From contig NZ_CP012945.1 of NCBI RefSeq assembly GCF_001402915.1, positions 2,333,501-2,397,500 on the forward strand: 64,000 bases of DNA. The letters run 5' to 3'. Below the pieces are notes generated by a model, which ran no database searches, had not been told where the DNA came from, and saw only the letters and a list, made by a program, of their open reading frames with translations. Both the position numbers and the translations under genes were made by a program. Below, piece after piece: positions 1 through 10,721 of the stretch (the stretch's first letter is position 1; every line of letters begins with the position of its first letter). This DNA is from Devosia sp. A16 (lineage in GTDB: Bacteria > Pseudomonadota > Alphaproteobacteria > Rhizobiales > Devosiaceae).

Positions 1-1043
1 TCGCCGACATCCTTGGCGACGAGGAAGTAGCGCTTCATGAAGCGCTCGACCCCGAGCATCCCGGCGCGGTCGTTGTAGCCGAGCCGCGCGGCGAGGTCGG
101 GCTGGACGTCGAAGGTCAGCTTCTCGTCGGCCCGGCCGGTGAGGAAGTGGAGGTTACAGCGGATCGCCCAGAGGAAATCCTCGGCCCGTTGAAACAGCCG
201 GTACTCCTCGGCGCTCAATACGCCCTTGCCCACCAGCTCGGCGCTGGATTTGACCCGGTAGAAATACTTGCCGATCCAGAACAGGGCGTGGAGGTCCCTG
301 AGACCGCCCTTGCCGTCCTTGATGTTGGGCTCGACCACGTAGCGGGTATTGCCCATCTGCCGGTGCCGTTCGTCGCGCTCGGCCATCTTGGCGGCGATGA
401 ATTCCGGCCCGGTCTTGGGCATGATCTCGGTTTCGAACCTGTGTACCAGTTCTTCGAACAGCTTTTTGTCGCCGGTGAGGTAGCGTGCTTCCAGCGTTGC
501 GGTGCGCACCGTCATGTCGGAGCGCGCCATGCGGATGCAATCGTCGACCGAGCGCACGGCATGGCCGACCTTCTGGCCGAGGTCCCACAGCATGTAGAGG
601 ATATACTCGGTGATCTGCTCGCCCCAGGGCGTCTGCTTGTAGGGCAGGATGAAGAGCAGATCGATGTCGGAGCCGGGCGCCAGCGTGCCGCGGCCATAGC
701 CGCCCACCGCGGCGATCGAGATCATTTCGGCCCCGGAGGGGTTGTCGACCGGGTAGACGTCGCGCACCGCGAAATGGTGCACCGCGCGGATGATGTCGTC
801 TTCGGCGGCGCTGAGATTCATGGCACAGCGGGTACCCTTGCCGGTGGCCATCAGCTCCGCCTCGGCACCCCTGCGGGCGTCGGCGAGGACGGAACGGACA
901 TGCTGGAGCACGATGCTGCGGGCCGCCGCGGATTTGGGGTCTTCTGCGCCGACGAGGCGCCTTATGTCGCCGAGGATGGTCTCGGCCGTGGTGAGCTGGA
1001 AGGCCGGTTTTCGCGGTCGGGCGTCAATTTCGGCGAGCTGCAT
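1..1043 (-). CDS. glnD: [Protein-PII] uridylyltransferase GlnD, N-terminal part (cut by window edge)
   Basis: Bifunctional uridylyl-transferring/removing enzyme that modifies PII proteins in response to glutamine and so controls nitrogen assimilation. I translated the minus strand from the ATG at 1043; about 347 codons are in the window and the 3' part lies to the left. The nucleotidyltransferase signature is clear at residues 114-130 ([17 protein letters not shown]) with metal-binding D126 and D128. Downstream text ([17 protein letters not shown]) is typical of GlnD. The start overlaps the end of mutS by 20 bp, so the two genes are probably cotranscribed. Upstream in-frame starts inside mutS cannot be excluded. 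Confidence 0.93.
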   Translation of the reverse strand, partial: MQLAEIDARPRKPAFQLTTAETILGDIRRLVGAEDPKSAAARSIVLQHVRSVLADARRGAEAELMATGKGTRCAMNLSAAEDDIIRAVHHFAVRDVYPVDNPSGAEMISIAAVGGYGRGTLAPGSDIDLLFILPYKQTPWGEQITEYILYMLWDLGQKVGHAVRSVDDCIRMARSDMTVRTATLEARYLTGDKKLFEELVHRFETEIMPKTGPEFIAAKMAERDERHRQMGNTRYVVEPNIKDGKGGLRDLHALFWIGKYFYRVKSSAELVGKGVLSAEEYRLFQRAEDFLWAIRCNLHFLTGRADEKLTFDVQPDLAARLGYNDRAGMLGVERFMKRYFLVAKDVG

Positions 1044-3699
1044 CGCGGATTTTCTTAAGCTCGTAGATCAGGTCGATGGCCGCGCGGGGCGTAAGGTCGT
1101 CGGGGCGTACCTGATCGAGCATGTCATGAATGGGATTAACGGCCGCCTTCGGGGTGGGCGGTTGATGCGCAAAGAGCGGCAGATCGTCTAGCACGACGGC
1201 TTTTCCGCCGGAAGAGCGCTGTTCGAGCACGCCCAGCACCTGGCGGGCGCGCGCCAGCACGGACTCGGGCAGGCCGGCGAGCTTGGCCACCTGGATGCCG
1301 TAGCTGCGATCGGCGGCGCCGTCGGCCACTTCGTGCAGAAACACAACTTCCCCCTCCCACTCGCGCACCTTCATGGTGTGGTTGGAGACGCGCGCCAAGG
1401 TTTTGGACAGGGCCGTCATCTCATGGAAGTGCGTCGCGAACAGGGCGCGGCAGCCGGTCTGGTCGTGCAGCGCCTCGACGGCAGCCCAGGCGATGCTCAG
1501 CCCATCGAAGGTGGCGGTGCCGCGGCCGATCTCGTCGAGGATCACCAGCGAACGCTGCGTGGCGCGGTTGAGGATGGCGGCGGTTTCGACCATCTCGACC
1601 ATGAAGGTCGAGCGGCCCCCGCCGATATCGTCTGAGGCGCCGACGCGCGAGAACACCCGGTCGACCACCCCGATATGCGCGGCCGTGGCCGGCACGTAGC
1701 TGCCCATCTGCGCGAGGATCGCGATCAGCGCGTTCTGGCGGAGGAAGGTGGATTTACCGCCCATATTCGGGCCGGTGACCAGCCACAGCGCTCCGCCGGT
1801 CAAGTCGCAGCCATTCTCGACGAACACCTCGTGCTGCGCCCGCACATTGGTCTCGACCACCGGATGCCGGCCGCCTTCGATGTAGAAGGCGAGGCTGTCG
1901 TCGATGGTCGGGCGGCAGAAGTTGCGGGTCATCGCCAGCTGCGCCAAAGCGGCCGCGACGTCGAGTTCGGCCAGCGCATCGGCGATGGCGCGCAGCCGGG
2001 TGTTCTCGGCGGCGACGGCGGCGGCGAGGCGGGTGAAGATCGTCGCCTCGATGGCCAGCGCCGCGTCATGCGCCTTGGCGATGCGGCCCTCGAGCTCGGC
2101 CAGCTCCGCGGTGGTGAACCGCATGGCGTTGGCCATGGTCTGGCGGTGGATGAAGGTGTCGCGATGCGGCGCTTCCAGCAGCTTGCCGCCATGCCCGGCC
2201 GGCACTTCGACGAAATAGCCGAGGACGCCGTTATGGCGGATCTTCAGCGACCGGACGTCGGTTTCCTCGATCAGCCGGGCCTGCAGCGCCGCCACCACCT
2301 CGCGGGTTTCCGAGGCCAGCGCCCGCTCGGCATCGAGCGCCGCGTCATAACCACGCTTGACGAAGCCGCCGTCGCGAGCGAGCAGCGGCGGTTCGTCGTC
2401 GATGGCCGCCGCCAGTTCGGCCGCCAGCGCCGCCGGCGCGTCGGCAAGGCGGGCGCCGATCGATCTCAGTTCGGCGGGAGGGCGTTCGAGCGTGGCGAGC
2501 CGGTCGGCCAGCGCGATGGCGGCAGCAATGGCGCCGCCAGTGGCGCGGAGGTCGCGCGGACCACCCCGACCCAGCGCCAATCGGGTCAGGGCGCGCGTCA
2601 GATCGGGCACCGACTTCAGCTCGCCACGCAGCCTTTGCGTGAGGAGGCCATCGGCGACGAGACACTCGACCGCGTCGAGCCGGGCATTGATCTGGTTGGC
2701 GTCGCAGAGCGGCGCCGCCAGCCGGCGCGCCAGGAGGCGCGAGCCGGGTGGGGTGACCGCCAGGTCGATCTCATGGCGGAGCGAGCCCTTCTCCTGGCCA
2801 CGCTGGGTTTCCAGCAGTTCGAGCGACACCCGGGTTGCGGCGTCGATCGCCATATGGGCGCTGAGCCGTTCGGCGGCGGGCGGGCGCAGCGCCACCGGCA
2901 CGCCCTTCTGGCTGTCCCTCACATAGTCGAGCAGTGCCCCCAGCGCGGCGCGGCCGGCGCGCGAGTAGGCGGTGGGGTCGACCTCGCCATCGGGGAAGGC
3001 GGCGATGATGCGTTGGCTCGCCAGTTCGCTGTCGAACTGAGAGGTGTCGAGGCCGACCAGGGCCGCATCGGGCAGCGGAATCTTCGCCTCGGCGAGACTG
3101 GTGCGGGTGGCCTCGGTAAGCAGCAGCTCGGCCGGCGCGATGCGGGCCAGTTCGTCGCCGAGCGCCATCGCCGAGACATCGAGCACCGCCACCTCGCCCG
3201 TGGAAACGTCGGCCCAGGCCAGCGCGAAATCGGTCTCGCCGTGGCGCACCATGCTGAGCGCCGCGAGATAGGCCGAGCCGCGGGTCGGCAGCAGGTCGTC
3301 TTCGGTGATGGTGCCGCGGGTCACCAGCCGCACCACGTCGCGCTTCACCGGCGATTTCGAGCCGCGCTTCCTGGCTTCCGCCGGATCTTCCACTTGCTCG
3401 CAGATGGCGACGCGGTGGCCCAGCCCGATCAGTTTCTTGAGGTAGTCCTGCGCCGCGTGTATCGGCACGCCGCACATCGGGATATCCTGCCCCTGGTGCT
3501 TGCCGCGCTTGGTGAGGACGATGCCGAGCGCCTGACTGGCGATCTCGGCGTCCTCGAAGAACATCTCGTAGAAGTCGCCCATCCGATAGAACAGCAGGTA
3601 CCCCGGATTGACCGCCTTGATCTCGAGGAACTGCGACATCATCGGCGTGATGGGCGCGCCTTCGACGGCACTGGGGGCGGAATAGGGCGCTTGGTCCAT
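1024..3699 (-). CDS. mutS: DNA mismatch repair protein MutS
   Basis: Mismatch-recognition ATPase, 891 aa from the ATG at 3699. The reading frame is open further upstream, but that extension only translates the palindromic repeat at 3803-3914, so I placed the start at [10 protein letters not shown]. The mismatch-wedge Phe-X-Glu motif is present near the N-terminus (MGDFYEMFF). The C-terminal ABC-type ATPase has Walker [10 protein letters not shown], a Walker B region ending [11 protein letters not shown], and the family sequence ATHFHEMT. Length is normal for MutS1. The gene runs into glnD with a 20 bp overlap. Confidence 0.97.
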   Translation of the reverse strand: MDQAPYSAPSAVEGAPITPMMSQFLEIKAVNPGYLLFYRMGDFYEMFFEDAEIASQALGIVLTKRGKHQGQDIPMCGVPIHAAQDYLKKLIGLGHRVAICEQVEDPAEARKRGSKSPVKRDVVRLVTRGTITEDDLLPTRGSAYLAALSMVRHGETDFALAWADVSTGEVAVLDVSAMALGDELARIAPAELLLTEATRTSLAEAKIPLPDAALVGLDTSQFDSELASQRIIAAFPDGEVDPTAYSRAGRAALGALLDYVRDSQKGVPVALRPPAAERLSAHMAIDAATRVSLELLETQRGQEKGSLRHEIDLAVTPPGSRLLARRLAAPLCDANQINARLDAVECLVADGLLTQRLRGELKSVPDLTRALTRLALGRGGPRDLRATGGAIAAAIALADRLATLERPPAELRSIGARLADAPAALAAELAAAIDDEPPLLARDGGFVKRGYDAALDAERALASETREVVAALQARLIEETDVRSLKIRHNGVLGYFVEVPAGHGGKLLEAPHRDTFIHRQTMANAMRFTTAELAELEGRIAKAHDAALAIEATIFTRLAAAVAAENTRLRAIADALAELDVAAALAQLAMTRNFCRPTIDDSLAFYIEGGRHPVVETNVRAQHEVFVENGCDLTGGALWLVTGPNMGGKSTFLRQNALIAILAQMGSYVPATAAHIGVVDRVFSRVGASDDIGGGRSTFMVEMVETAAILNRATQRSLVILDEIGRGTATFDGLSIAWAAVEALHDQTGCRALFATHFHEMTALSKTLARVSNHTMKVREWEGEVVFLHEVADGAADRSYGIQVAKLAGLPESVLARARQVLGVLEQRSSGGKAVVLDDLPLFAHQPPTPKAAVNPIHDMLDQVRPDDLTPRAAIDLIYELKKIRDAARRN

Positions 3700-3802
3700 C
3701 GGGCTCGGCAGCAAAGACAGGGAGGCCGGGACGTTAGGGGGTTTGGGGTGAGCGGGCAACTGAGTCGGGGTCGCGCTCCACAATGAGCAGCCGGTGAGAG
3801 TC

Positions 3803-3914
3803 GACCCCCACCCCTGTCCCCTCCCCCTAAGAATGGGGAGGGAGACCCTTCCACTGACATCGAGGTTAGCGTCTCCCGCCCCCTTCTTAGGGGGAGGGAT
3901 CAAGGGTGGGGGTC
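3803..3914. repeat. Palindromic intergenic repeat, family A copy 1
   Basis: Long imperfect inverted repeat. The outer arms read GACCCCCACCC and its complement, with inner arms rich in CCTCCCC/GGGGAGG. It lies between mutS and the GH43 gene. The same element, in opposite orientation and with the same middle (ACCTCGAT-like centre), occurs at 50233-50338. It could fold into a long hairpin in RNA. Confidence 0.75.
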
Positions 3915-3941
3915 AGCCCGCGCCAGCACCAGCAGCGTCGC

Positions 3942-5570
3942 TCAATACCGATCGCTCGGATCCTGCACCGGTCGATAGACGAAGTCCGAAAACACCGCCG
4001 GCTTCGCCGTGCCGTTGAGATCCGACGCCGCCATGCCGACAAAGGCGCCGGTAAAACTGCCGTGCTCGGCGTGCCCGCCGCATTCGTCCGAGAGGATCGA
4101 GGCGTCGAGCGTGCCGCCGACCGGCTGCCAGTTGCCGGCGGCCCTGGCGTCCCCGGCGGCATAGAAGAACTGCAGCTTCGGCCCGCGGATCTCGATCTTC
4201 AACCGCACGGGCCCCTCCTGCGGCAGCGGCACCGGCGCCGCCGGGTAGCTGAGCTTGCCATCCGGGTGGCTGGCGAGCGAGCTCATGATCAACAGCTCAC
4301 GCTTGCCGTCGGAATGCGCGGTGACGGTGAGATAGTGGAAATTGTAGCGACCGTAATAGCCCGTTATGCCAGCAAATTGCCGCTCGTCGACGGGGGCGAA
4401 ATCGAGCGTCACCTCGGCGTCGTAGGAGAAATGCGTCTGCCGGCGCGCCACCAGCGCCTGCTCGAACCAGCTGCCGATCGACTCGCGCCCGAACAGCGTC
4501 AGCTGGTTGTCGCCGACCGAGAAGATGCGCTCGGTCTCGGGCGTCCTGAGCCACTGGAAATCGGGGTGCAGCGTATCGAAACGGTAGCGTTGCTCGGCCC
4601 AGTAGCCGCTGTCGTCGCGGGTGCCGGGGATCTCCACCTCGAGCGAGGGAACGGGGCCGTTCTTCACCCACAGCCAGTCGTCGGCGCCCCAATAGGCTTC
4701 CTGGATGCCGGTCTCGCGGCCGAGCACGCAGCGGCGTTTCTGGGTGGTGGGGCGCCCCATCAGGTGGACGAGGAAGGTCTTGCCGTCGGCCGTCTCGACG
4801 ATGTCGCCGTGCCCGGCCCGTTGCACCGGGTTGAGCGGCGCATCCTTGGCGGTGAGGATGTGCTTTTGCGGATGGGTCTCGTACGGTCCATCGATCTGGC
4901 GCGAGCGCGCGAAGGTGACGGCGTGTTCGTAGCCGGTGCCGCCCTCGGCGGTCAGCAGGTAGTACCAGGGCCGTCCGTCCTTGCCGTTACGCTTGTAGAG
5001 GTGCGGGCCTTCGACCAGCTTCAGGTCGGTCCCCTGGTAGATGTTCTTGATCGGCCCGACGAGCTTCTTCTGTGCGTGGTCGTATTCCTGTAGCGCGATG
5101 CCGGCAAACAGCAGGGGGCGGGTCCTATGGTCCCATAGCATGTTGACGAACCACTTCCGGCCGTCGTCGTCGTGGAACAGCGACGGGTCGAACCCCGAGG
5201 AGTTCATGTAGACCGGATCGGACCAGGGTCCCTCGATGCTGGGCGCGGTGACGAGATAATTGTGCGCGTCCTTGAACGAGCCGTCCTTGCGCTTCACGTC
5301 GGTGTAGATGAGGAAGAACTGCTCGCCGTCATGCGACAGGCAGGGCGCCCAGATGCCGCACGAATCCGGATCGCCGCGCATATCGAGCTGCGACTTGCGG
5401 GTCAGTGGCCGGGTCACCAGCTCCCAGTTGGCGAGATCCTTCGAGTGATGGATCTGCACCCCCGGGTACCACTCGAAGGTGGAGGTGGCGATGTAGTAGT
5501 CGTCGCCGACTCGGAGGATCGAGGGATCGGGGTTGAAGCCGGGGAGGATAGGATTGCGGATGGTGGGCAT
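3942..5570 (-). CDS. Glycoside hydrolase family 43, probable beta-xylosidase
   Basis: Probable exo-acting beta-xylosidase that releases xylose from xylo-oligosaccharides, 542 aa. The five-bladed propeller starts with NPILPGFNPDPSIL, whose D15 is the expected general base. SGFDPSLF holds the pKa-modulating Asp and LVEGPHLYKR the catalytic Glu. A C-terminal beta-sandwich (about 330-540) is typical of GH43 subfamily 11-like enzymes. No signal peptide is seen, so it should act on imported oligosaccharides. I chose the ATG at 5570; a GTG at 5600 would add 10 residues. Downstream of xylA on the same strand, separated by a palindromic repeat, which fits a xylan/xylose locus. Confidence 0.88.
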   Translation of the reverse strand: MPTIRNPILPGFNPDPSILRVGDDYYIATSTFEWYPGVQIHHSKDLANWELVTRPLTRKSQLDMRGDPDSCGIWAPCLSHDGEQFFLIYTDVKRKDGSFKDAHNYLVTAPSIEGPWSDPVYMNSSGFDPSLFHDDDGRKWFVNMLWDHRTRPLLFAGIALQEYDHAQKKLVGPIKNIYQGTDLKLVEGPHLYKRNGKDGRPWYYLLTAEGGTGYEHAVTFARSRQIDGPYETHPQKHILTAKDAPLNPVQRAGHGDIVETADGKTFLVHLMGRPTTQKRRCVLGRETGIQEAYWGADDWLWVKNGPVPSLEVEIPGTRDDSGYWAEQRYRFDTLHPDFQWLRTPETERIFSVGDNQLTLFGRESIGSWFEQALVARRQTHFSYDAEVTLDFAPVDERQFAGITGYYGRYNFHYLTVTAHSDGKRELLIMSSLASHPDGKLSYPAAPVPLPQEGPVRLKIEIRGPKLQFFYAAGDARAAGNWQPVGGTLDASILSDECGGHAEHGSFTGAFVGMAASDLNGTAKPAVFSDFVYRPVQDPSDRY

Positions 5571-5599
5571 GCTGGTACTCGATGGTTCAGTCGGGATCA

Positions 5600-5766
5600 C
5601 CTCCCCCTTTGACGGGGGAGGTAGCGAAGCTTGGCCAGAGGCCTAGCGCAGCTGGGTGGGGGTGTGCGGTGGACAACGAAGCGTGGGGCCCCCCCACCCT
5701 GGCTTCGCCAGGTTGCTGGCGCTCCCGAGCTGCGCCACCCTCCCCGCGAGGGGGAGGGTGAAGCGG
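5600..5766. repeat. Palindromic C/G-rich intergenic repeat between xylA and GH43 gene
   Basis: Contains CCTCCCCC/GGGGGAGG ends, an internal GCTGGGTGGGGG and its complement CCCCCCACCCTGGC, and CTTCGCCAGG. It fills the 200 bp between the xylA stop and the GH43 start. Similar in style but not in detail to the copies at 3803, 15085 and 57170. Could attenuate transcription from xylA into the GH43 gene. Confidence 0.6.
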
Positions 5767-5770
5767 TGGC

Positions 5771-7078
5771 TCACACGAAGCGGTTGACCAGGTTTTCCAG
5801 GTATTCCTGCTGTCCCGAGCGCGGTTCGGGGTTGATGTTTTCGGCCTCCACCCACTGGGCGATCTCGGCCAGCGTGCGCTCGCCCTTCAGCATCGCGGCG
5901 GCGCCCTTCTCGTTCCAGCCGGCGTAGCGCGCGTCCAGCGCCTTGTCGAAGGTGCCGTCCTCGATCATCGCCGCCGCCGCCTTGAGGCCGCGGGCCAGCA
6001 CGTCGAGGCCGCCGATATGGCCATAGAGCAGGTCGACCGGTTCGATCGACTGGCGCCGCACCTTGGCGTCGAAGTTGAAGCCGCCTTTGCCCAGCCCGCC
6101 GGCCTTGAGGATCTGGTAGAAGGCCAGCGCCATTTCGCCCGGATTGTTGGGGAACTGGTCGGTATCCCAGCCCGACTGCAGGTCGTTGCGGTTGGCATCG
6201 ACCGAGCCGAGGATGCCGAGCCCGCCAGCGACCGCCAGCTCATGCTCGAAGCTGTGGCCGGCGAGGAAGGCATGGCCGACTTCGATGTTGACCTTGACCT
6301 CCTTTTCGAGACCGTAGGTCTTGAGGAAGCCGTAGACTGTTGACACGTCGTAGTCGTACTGGTGCTTGGTCGGCTCCTGCGGCTTGGGCTCGATCAGCAG
6401 CTGTCCCTTGAAACCGATCTTCTTGGCGTGGTCGATGACCAGCGACAGGAAGCGCGCCGCCTGGTCCTGCTCCTGCTTGATGCGGGTGTTGAGCAGCGTC
6501 TCGTAGCCCTCGCGGCCACCCCACAGCACGTAGTTGGCGCCACCCAGTTCATGGGTGATCTCCAGCATTTCCTTCACCTGCCCGGCGGCATAGGCGAACA
6601 CATTGGGGTCGGGATTGGTGGCGGCGCCGGCCATGTAGCGGCGGTTGCTGAACAGGTTCGCCGTGCCCCAGAGCAGCCTGGTGCGCGAGCTCTGCATCTT
6701 CTTGGCGAAGATGTCGGTGATGGTGCGAAGGTTCTTGTTGCTTTCCTTCAGCGTCGCCCCCTCGGGAGCGACATCGGCGTCATGGAAGCAGAAGAACGGC
6801 GCATCCAGCAGGTCGAACAGCTCGAAGGCGACATCCGCCTTGAGCTTGGCGCCCTCGAGGCCTTTGTCGTACCAGGGCCGGTCGAAGGTGCGGCCGCCGA
6901 ACGGATCGCCGCCTTCCCAGGCGAAGGTATGCCAATAGGCAATTGCCGGCCGGATGTGATCTTCCATCCGCTTGCCCAGCACCAGTTCGTCCTTGTTGTA
7001 GAACCGATAGGCGAGCGGGTTGCTGGACGTCGGTCCTTCGAACTTGACGGGCTGCAGTCCCTTGAAGAAATCAGTCAC
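5771..7078 (-). CDS. xylA: Xylose isomerase
   Basis: Converts D-xylose to D-xylulose in the cytoplasm using divalent metal. 435 aa, normal for class II xylose isomerases. Clear family text includes the [11 protein letters not shown] start, [15 protein letters not shown] near residue 50 (catalytic His region), [42 protein letters not shown] and [11 protein letters not shown] near the C-terminus. The start is a GTG that overlaps the xylB stop as GTGA, preceded by a good Shine-Dalgarno (GAGGAGG, 7 nt away), so translation is coupled to xylB. Confidence 0.97.
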   Translation of the reverse strand: MTDFFKGLQPVKFEGPTSSNPLAYRFYNKDELVLGKRMEDHIRPAIAYWHTFAWEGGDPFGGRTFDRPWYDKGLEGAKLKADVAFELFDLLDAPFFCFHDADVAPEGATLKESNKNLRTITDIFAKKMQSSRTRLLWGTANLFSNRRYMAGAATNPDPNVFAYAAGQVKEMLEITHELGGANYVLWGGREGYETLLNTRIKQEQDQAARFLSLVIDHAKKIGFKGQLLIEPKPQEPTKHQYDYDVSTVYGFLKTYGLEKEVKVNIEVGHAFLAGHSFEHELAVAGGLGILGSVDANRNDLQSGWDTDQFPNNPGEMALAFYQILKAGGLGKGGFNFDAKVRRQSIEPVDLLYGHIGGLDVLARGLKAAAAMIEDGTFDKALDARYAGWNEKGAAAMLKGERTLAEIAQWVEAENINPEPRSGQQEYLENLVNRFV

Positions 7079-8538
7079 TTACGGGCCTCCTCGATGGCAG
7101 GGTAAAGGGCGCGGTAGCGCGCATATTGTTCCGAATAGGCAGACTTGAGCGCCGGCTCGGGTTTGATCACCCGCTTGATCGCCGGCATGGTCATGATCTC
7201 GGCGGGATCGGCGCCTTCCGCGGCGCAGAGGCCGAGCCGGGCGACGCCCAGCGCGCCGCCGAAATCGCCGTCCTCGGGCAGTGCGATCTCGGTATCGAGA
7301 TTGGTGGCGATCAGTTTGAGCCACAGTTCGGATTTCGACCCGCCGCCGACGGCGAGCAGCTGGCCCATTTCGGTGCCGGCGTCCTGCAGCACCCGCTGGC
7401 AGTCGCGGAAGGCGAAGGCGACCCCTTCCATCACCGCCTGGGCCAGGAGGGCCGCGTCGGTGGAATGGCTGAGGCCGGTAAAGCTGCCGCGCGCCGCCGC
7501 ATTGTTGTGCGGGGTGCGCTCACCTGACAGGTAGGGCAGGAAGATCTCCTCGCCCGGGCCCTTGAAGCCGGCCTCGGCGGCGCCGGCGAGTTTGGCCGGA
7601 TCCTGGCCGGTGATCTTGGCCAGCCAGTTGAGGCTGTCGGTGGCCGACAGGATCACCCCCATCTGGTGCCAGGTCTCCGGAATAGCATGGCAGAAGGCGT
7701 GCACAGCGCCCCGGGTATTGGGGCGGAAGCGGTCGTTCGAAACGAACAGCACGCCCGACGTGCCGAGCGACACGAAGCCCTCGCCCGGCTTGATCGCGCC
7801 GATGCCGCAGGCTGCGGCCGCATTGTCGCCGGCGCCGCCGGCGACCACCACATCCCCCGACATGCCCCAGCGGCTGGCGAATTCGCTCTTCAGCGGGGCC
7901 GAGGCGGCCGAACCCTCGACCAGCCGCGGCATGTGCGAACGGTTGAGCCCGGTCAGCGCCAGCAGCTCATCAGACCAGTCGCGCTTGCCGACATCGAGCC
8001 ACAGCGTGCCCGAGGCGTCGGACATCTCTTCGATATGCTCGCCGGTCAGCAGCAGCCGGATATACGCCTTGGGCAGCAGCACCTTGGCGATCCGGCCGTA
8101 GATCTCCGGCTCGTGCTTGCGCACCCAGGCGATCTTTGGCGCGGTGAATCCCGGCATGGCGATATTGCCGGCGATGTCGCGCAGGCTCGGCAGCGCGGCT
8201 TCCATCTCTGCGCACTCCGCCGCCGAGCGCCCGTCATTCCACAGGATAGAGGGTCGCAGCACCTCGTCGTTGCGGTCGAGCAGCGTCGCACCATGCATGT
8301 GGCCGGAAAGCCCGATGCCGCGCACCTTGGCCAGCTCCGCCGGATGCGACTTCGACAGTTTGTCGATCGCTTCGAGCGTCGCGTTCCACCAGTCCCTGGG
8401 GTTCTGCTCCGACCAACCGGGATGCGGCCGGGTGGGCTCGACCGCCTTGGCGGTGGCTTCGCCGAGCGGTTGGCCGGCCCGGTCGATGAGCAGCGCCTTG
8501 ACGCCGGATGTGCCGATATCGATGCCGAGATAGGTCAT
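7075..8538 (-). CDS. xylB: Xylulokinase
   Basis: FGGY-family kinase phosphorylating D-xylulose for the pentose phosphate pathway, 487 aa. N-terminal [14 protein letters not shown] is the phosphate 1 loop, [12 protein letters not shown] holds the substrate-binding region, [11 protein letters not shown] and [14 protein letters not shown] are typical of XylB, and the C-terminal [13 protein letters not shown] is the adenosine motif. Lies directly upstream of and overlaps xylA by 4 bp. Its ATG overlaps the stop of a 12-codon upstream reading frame (8535-8573). Confidence 0.97.
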   Translation of the reverse strand: MTYLGIDIGTSGVKALLIDRAGQPLGEATAKAVEPTRPHPGWSEQNPRDWWNATLEAIDKLSKSHPAELAKVRGIGLSGHMHGATLLDRNDEVLRPSILWNDGRSAAECAEMEAALPSLRDIAGNIAMPGFTAPKIAWVRKHEPEIYGRIAKVLLPKAYIRLLLTGEHIEEMSDASGTLWLDVGKRDWSDELLALTGLNRSHMPRLVEGSAASAPLKSEFASRWGMSGDVVVAGGAGDNAAAACGIGAIKPGEGFVSLGTSGVLFVSNDRFRPNTRGAVHAFCHAIPETWHQMGVILSATDSLNWLAKITGQDPAKLAGAAEAGFKGPGEEIFLPYLSGERTPHNNAAARGSFTGLSHSTDAALLAQAVMEGVAFAFRDCQRVLQDAGTEMGQLLAVGGGSKSELWLKLIATNLDTEIALPEDGDFGGALGVARLGLCAAEGADPAEIMTMPAIKRVIKPEPALKSAYSEQYARYRALYPAIEEARK

Positions 8539-8573
8539 GAGGCACGTACCTCAAGACCGAGCAGTAGCAACAT
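8535..8573 (-). CDS. Possible 12-codon leader peptide upstream of xylB
   Basis: A short frame reads [12 protein letters not shown] and ends in a TGA that overlaps the xylB ATG (ATGA). It has a strong Shine-Dalgarno (GGGGAGG, 8582-8588) about 8 nt before its ATG, stronger than the GAGG ahead of xylB itself. This suggests that ribosomes initiate at the leader and re-initiate at xylB. It may equally be chance; there is no comparative evidence. Confidence 0.35.
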   Translation of the reverse strand: MLLLLGLEVRAS

Positions 8574-8608
8574 GCCGTAGTCCTCCCCCGGGGCGTCGTT
8601 ATGATGGA

Positions 8609-9643
8609 TTACCCTCTGGGGAGATTGTCGCGCAGATAGAGGCCGATTTCAATGGGGGCCGGTCGGCGCTCCGCATCCTGCCCCAGGGCCAGCGCGCGGG
8701 CGACCGCGAGAGCGGCGGCGATTTCGCCATCCGGGTTCTGGTCGATCACCACGTCGATGGCACCGCTGGCGAGCCCGGCCCGCGTCGCTTCGGTCAGTTC
8801 ATGCGCCACCACGCGCACCTTGCCGGTCTTGCCGGTGCGCTCCAGCGCGCGCAGCAGGCCGGCATAGCCGCCGCCCATGTTGTAGATGCCGCTGAGCGGC
8901 TGGCTCAGCAGTTCGATCGCCGCCGCCTCGGTCTTGGCGTCGTCGTCGAACCCCTCCAGTGGGCCGACGATCCGGTGCTGGGGGAACTCGGCCCCGAGCA
9001 CCGCCTCGAACCCCTCGCGGCGCTGGTGATGGTCGGCGAGGCTGAGCGAGCCGGCGATGAGCCCAATCCCGCCGGCGGGACAGAAGCGGCCGATCAGCGA
9101 CGCCGCGGTGCGCCCTGCGGCCACGTTGTCGATGCCCACGAAGTGCCGGCGGGCCGAACCGGGCAGGTCGGAAACCAGCGTCACCACGGCGATGCCACGG
9201 CGCGACGCCTGGTCGATGGCGCGCCGCACCTTGTCGTCTTCGGTGGCGACCACCACGGCGCAGTCGCAGCTCTTGGGGTCGAGGCTGCTCAACGCGCTGG
9301 CCAGCGCGGCCGCGTCGAACGCATGCACCAGTTCGGTGGTGATCGAGATGCGCTCGCCCTTGGTGGTGCGGGCCCGCCGGGCAATCGCGTCGACCAGCGC
9401 CAGCATGAACTGGTTGCGACCGTCCGGGATCAGGAAGGTGACGCCGAGGTCGCGGGCGCGGGCCAGGAGCGACGCCGACAGGTCGCGGCGGAAATCCAGC
9501 GCCTTGATCGCCTCGGCCACCTTGTCGGCGGTTTCGGTGCGCACGCCCGGACGACCGTTGAGGACGCGGTCGACCGTCGCCAGCGACACGCCGGCCTCTC
9601 GCGCGACGTCGTGCACCGTGGCGCGGCGCTTCACTTCGTCCAT
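8609..9643 (-). CDS. LacI-family transcriptional regulator (xylose locus)
   Basis: 344 aa repressor-type regulator. Helix-turn-helix at residues 6-27 (RATVHDVAREAGVSLATVDR) followed by the hinge helix region VLNGRPGVRTETADKV. The remainder is a periplasmic-binding-protein-like sugar sensor. The in-frame extension upstream of 9643 covers the divergent promoter region, so I used ATG 9643 with GGGGAGGAG just before it. It lies upstream of xylB on the same strand and divergent to galM, so it most likely controls the xylose genes. I could not identify its operator. Confidence 0.9.
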   Translation of the reverse strand: MDEVKRRATVHDVAREAGVSLATVDRVLNGRPGVRTETADKVAEAIKALDFRRDLSASLLARARDLGVTFLIPDGRNQFMLALVDAIARRARTTKGERISITTELVHAFDAAALASALSSLDPKSCDCAVVVATEDDKVRRAIDQASRRGIAVVTLVSDLPGSARRHFVGIDNVAAGRTAASLIGRFCPAGGIGLIAGSLSLADHHQRREGFEAVLGAEFPQHRIVGPLEGFDDDAKTEAAAIELLSQPLSGIYNMGGGYAGLLRALERTGKTGKVRVVAHELTEATRAGLASGAIDVVIDQNPDGEIAAALAVARALALGQDAERRPAPIEIGLYLRDNLPRG

Positions 9644-9719
9644 CTCCTCCCCCTCTCCGGCTTCCGCTTCTTGCCGATTGCGGCTATCAACCCGTCGCAC
9701 GAAAGAGGAGATAACGGCA

Positions 9720-10721
9720 ATGAGCGTCGCGGTGGAAGAGTTCGGCAGCTTCAATGGTAAGCGGGTCGAACAGTTCAAGCTTCGGAGCGACACCGGGGTC
9801 GAAGTCGATATCATCTCCTGGGGCGTGCTGGTGCGCGATTGGCGCGTGCCGGTGGCGGGCGGCCTGCGCTCGGTGGTGCTCGGCTACGACAAGTTCGACA
9901 GCTATCCGGCCCATTCGCCGTATTTCGGTTCGCTCGCGGGGCGCGTCGCCAACCGCATCAGGAATGCGCAGTTCACCCTCGATGGCGAGACCTACAACCT
10001 CGCCAGCAATTTCGTTACCCACACCCTGCATGGCGGCCCCGAGGGCATCGGCCGCCTGGTCTGGGATGGCGAGGCGGACAGCGCCAATAACGCGGTGCGC
10101 TTCACCCTCGATTCGCCCGATGGCGCCATGGGCTTCCCGGGCAATGTCAGGTTCAGCGCCACCTATACCCTGACCGGCAACCGCCTGCGGCTCGATCTCG
10201 GCGCCAAGGCCGATCGCCGCACGCCGATCAACGTGGTGCAGCACCAGTACTTCAACCTCGGCACCGGCCCCGATGTGCTCGACCACACCTTCAAGATCGA
10301 TGCCGCGGCTTATACCGAACTCGGCGGCCCGCTGATCCCGACCGGCGCCATCCTGCCGGTCGACGGCACCATCTGGGATTTTCGTCAGGGCCGCACCATG
10401 CGCGACGCCGAGGGCAAGCCGATCGACTATGACGGCAACGTCGTGCTCAACACCGACCGCCGTTTCGAGGATCCGGTGGCGGTGGTCACCGGCCCCGACA
10501 AGCTCCTGACGCTGAAGCTCTATACTGATCGGCCGGGCCTGCAGGTCTACAACTCGGTGACCACCGACGTCTCCGCCGAGGGCAAGCACTACGGCCACCA
10601 TTGCGGCTTCTGCCTCGAGGACCAGGATCTGCCCGACGCTGTGAACCACCCGCATTTCCCTTCGACCATCTACGGCCCGGAGCGCGATTACAGCCATCGC
10701 GTCGATATCGAGATCGCCTGA
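9720..10721 (+). CDS. galM: Aldose 1-epimerase (mutarotase)
   Basis: Interconverts alpha and beta anomers of aldoses such as xylose, galactose or glucose, 333 aa. Expected catalytic residues are visible: H104 in THTLHGG, H175 in VVQHQYFNLG as proton donor, and E300 in GFCLEDQDLPDA as base. The closing part NHPHFPSTIYGPERDY is typical of the family. ATG 9720 is preceded by AGAGGAGATAAC, a strong ribosome site. Divergent from the LacI-type regulator and the xyl genes, so a role in feeding the right xylose anomer to XylA is likely. Confidence 0.93.
   Translation: MSVAVEEFGSFNGKRVEQFKLRSDTGVEVDIISWGVLVRDWRVPVAGGLRSVVLGYDKFDSYPAHSPYFGSLAGRVANRIRNAQFTLDGETYNLASNFVTHTLHGGPEGIGRLVWDGEADSANNAVRFTLDSPDGAMGFPGNVRFSATYTLTGNRLRLDLGAKADRRTPINVVQHQYFNLGTGPDVLDHTFKIDAAAYTELGGPLIPTGAILPVDGTIWDFRQGRTMRDAEGKPIDYDGNVVLNTDRRFEDPVAVVTGPDKLLTLKLYTDRPGLQVYNSVTTDVSAEGKHYGHHCGFCLEDQDLPDAVNHPHFPSTIYGPERDYSHRVDIEIA

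Noticed and set aside
1675-3786. 703-codon open frame on the plus strand opposite mutS
   Set aside because: Arg/Gly/His-rich translation typical of an antisense frame in GC-rich DNA; mutS is certain on the other strand.
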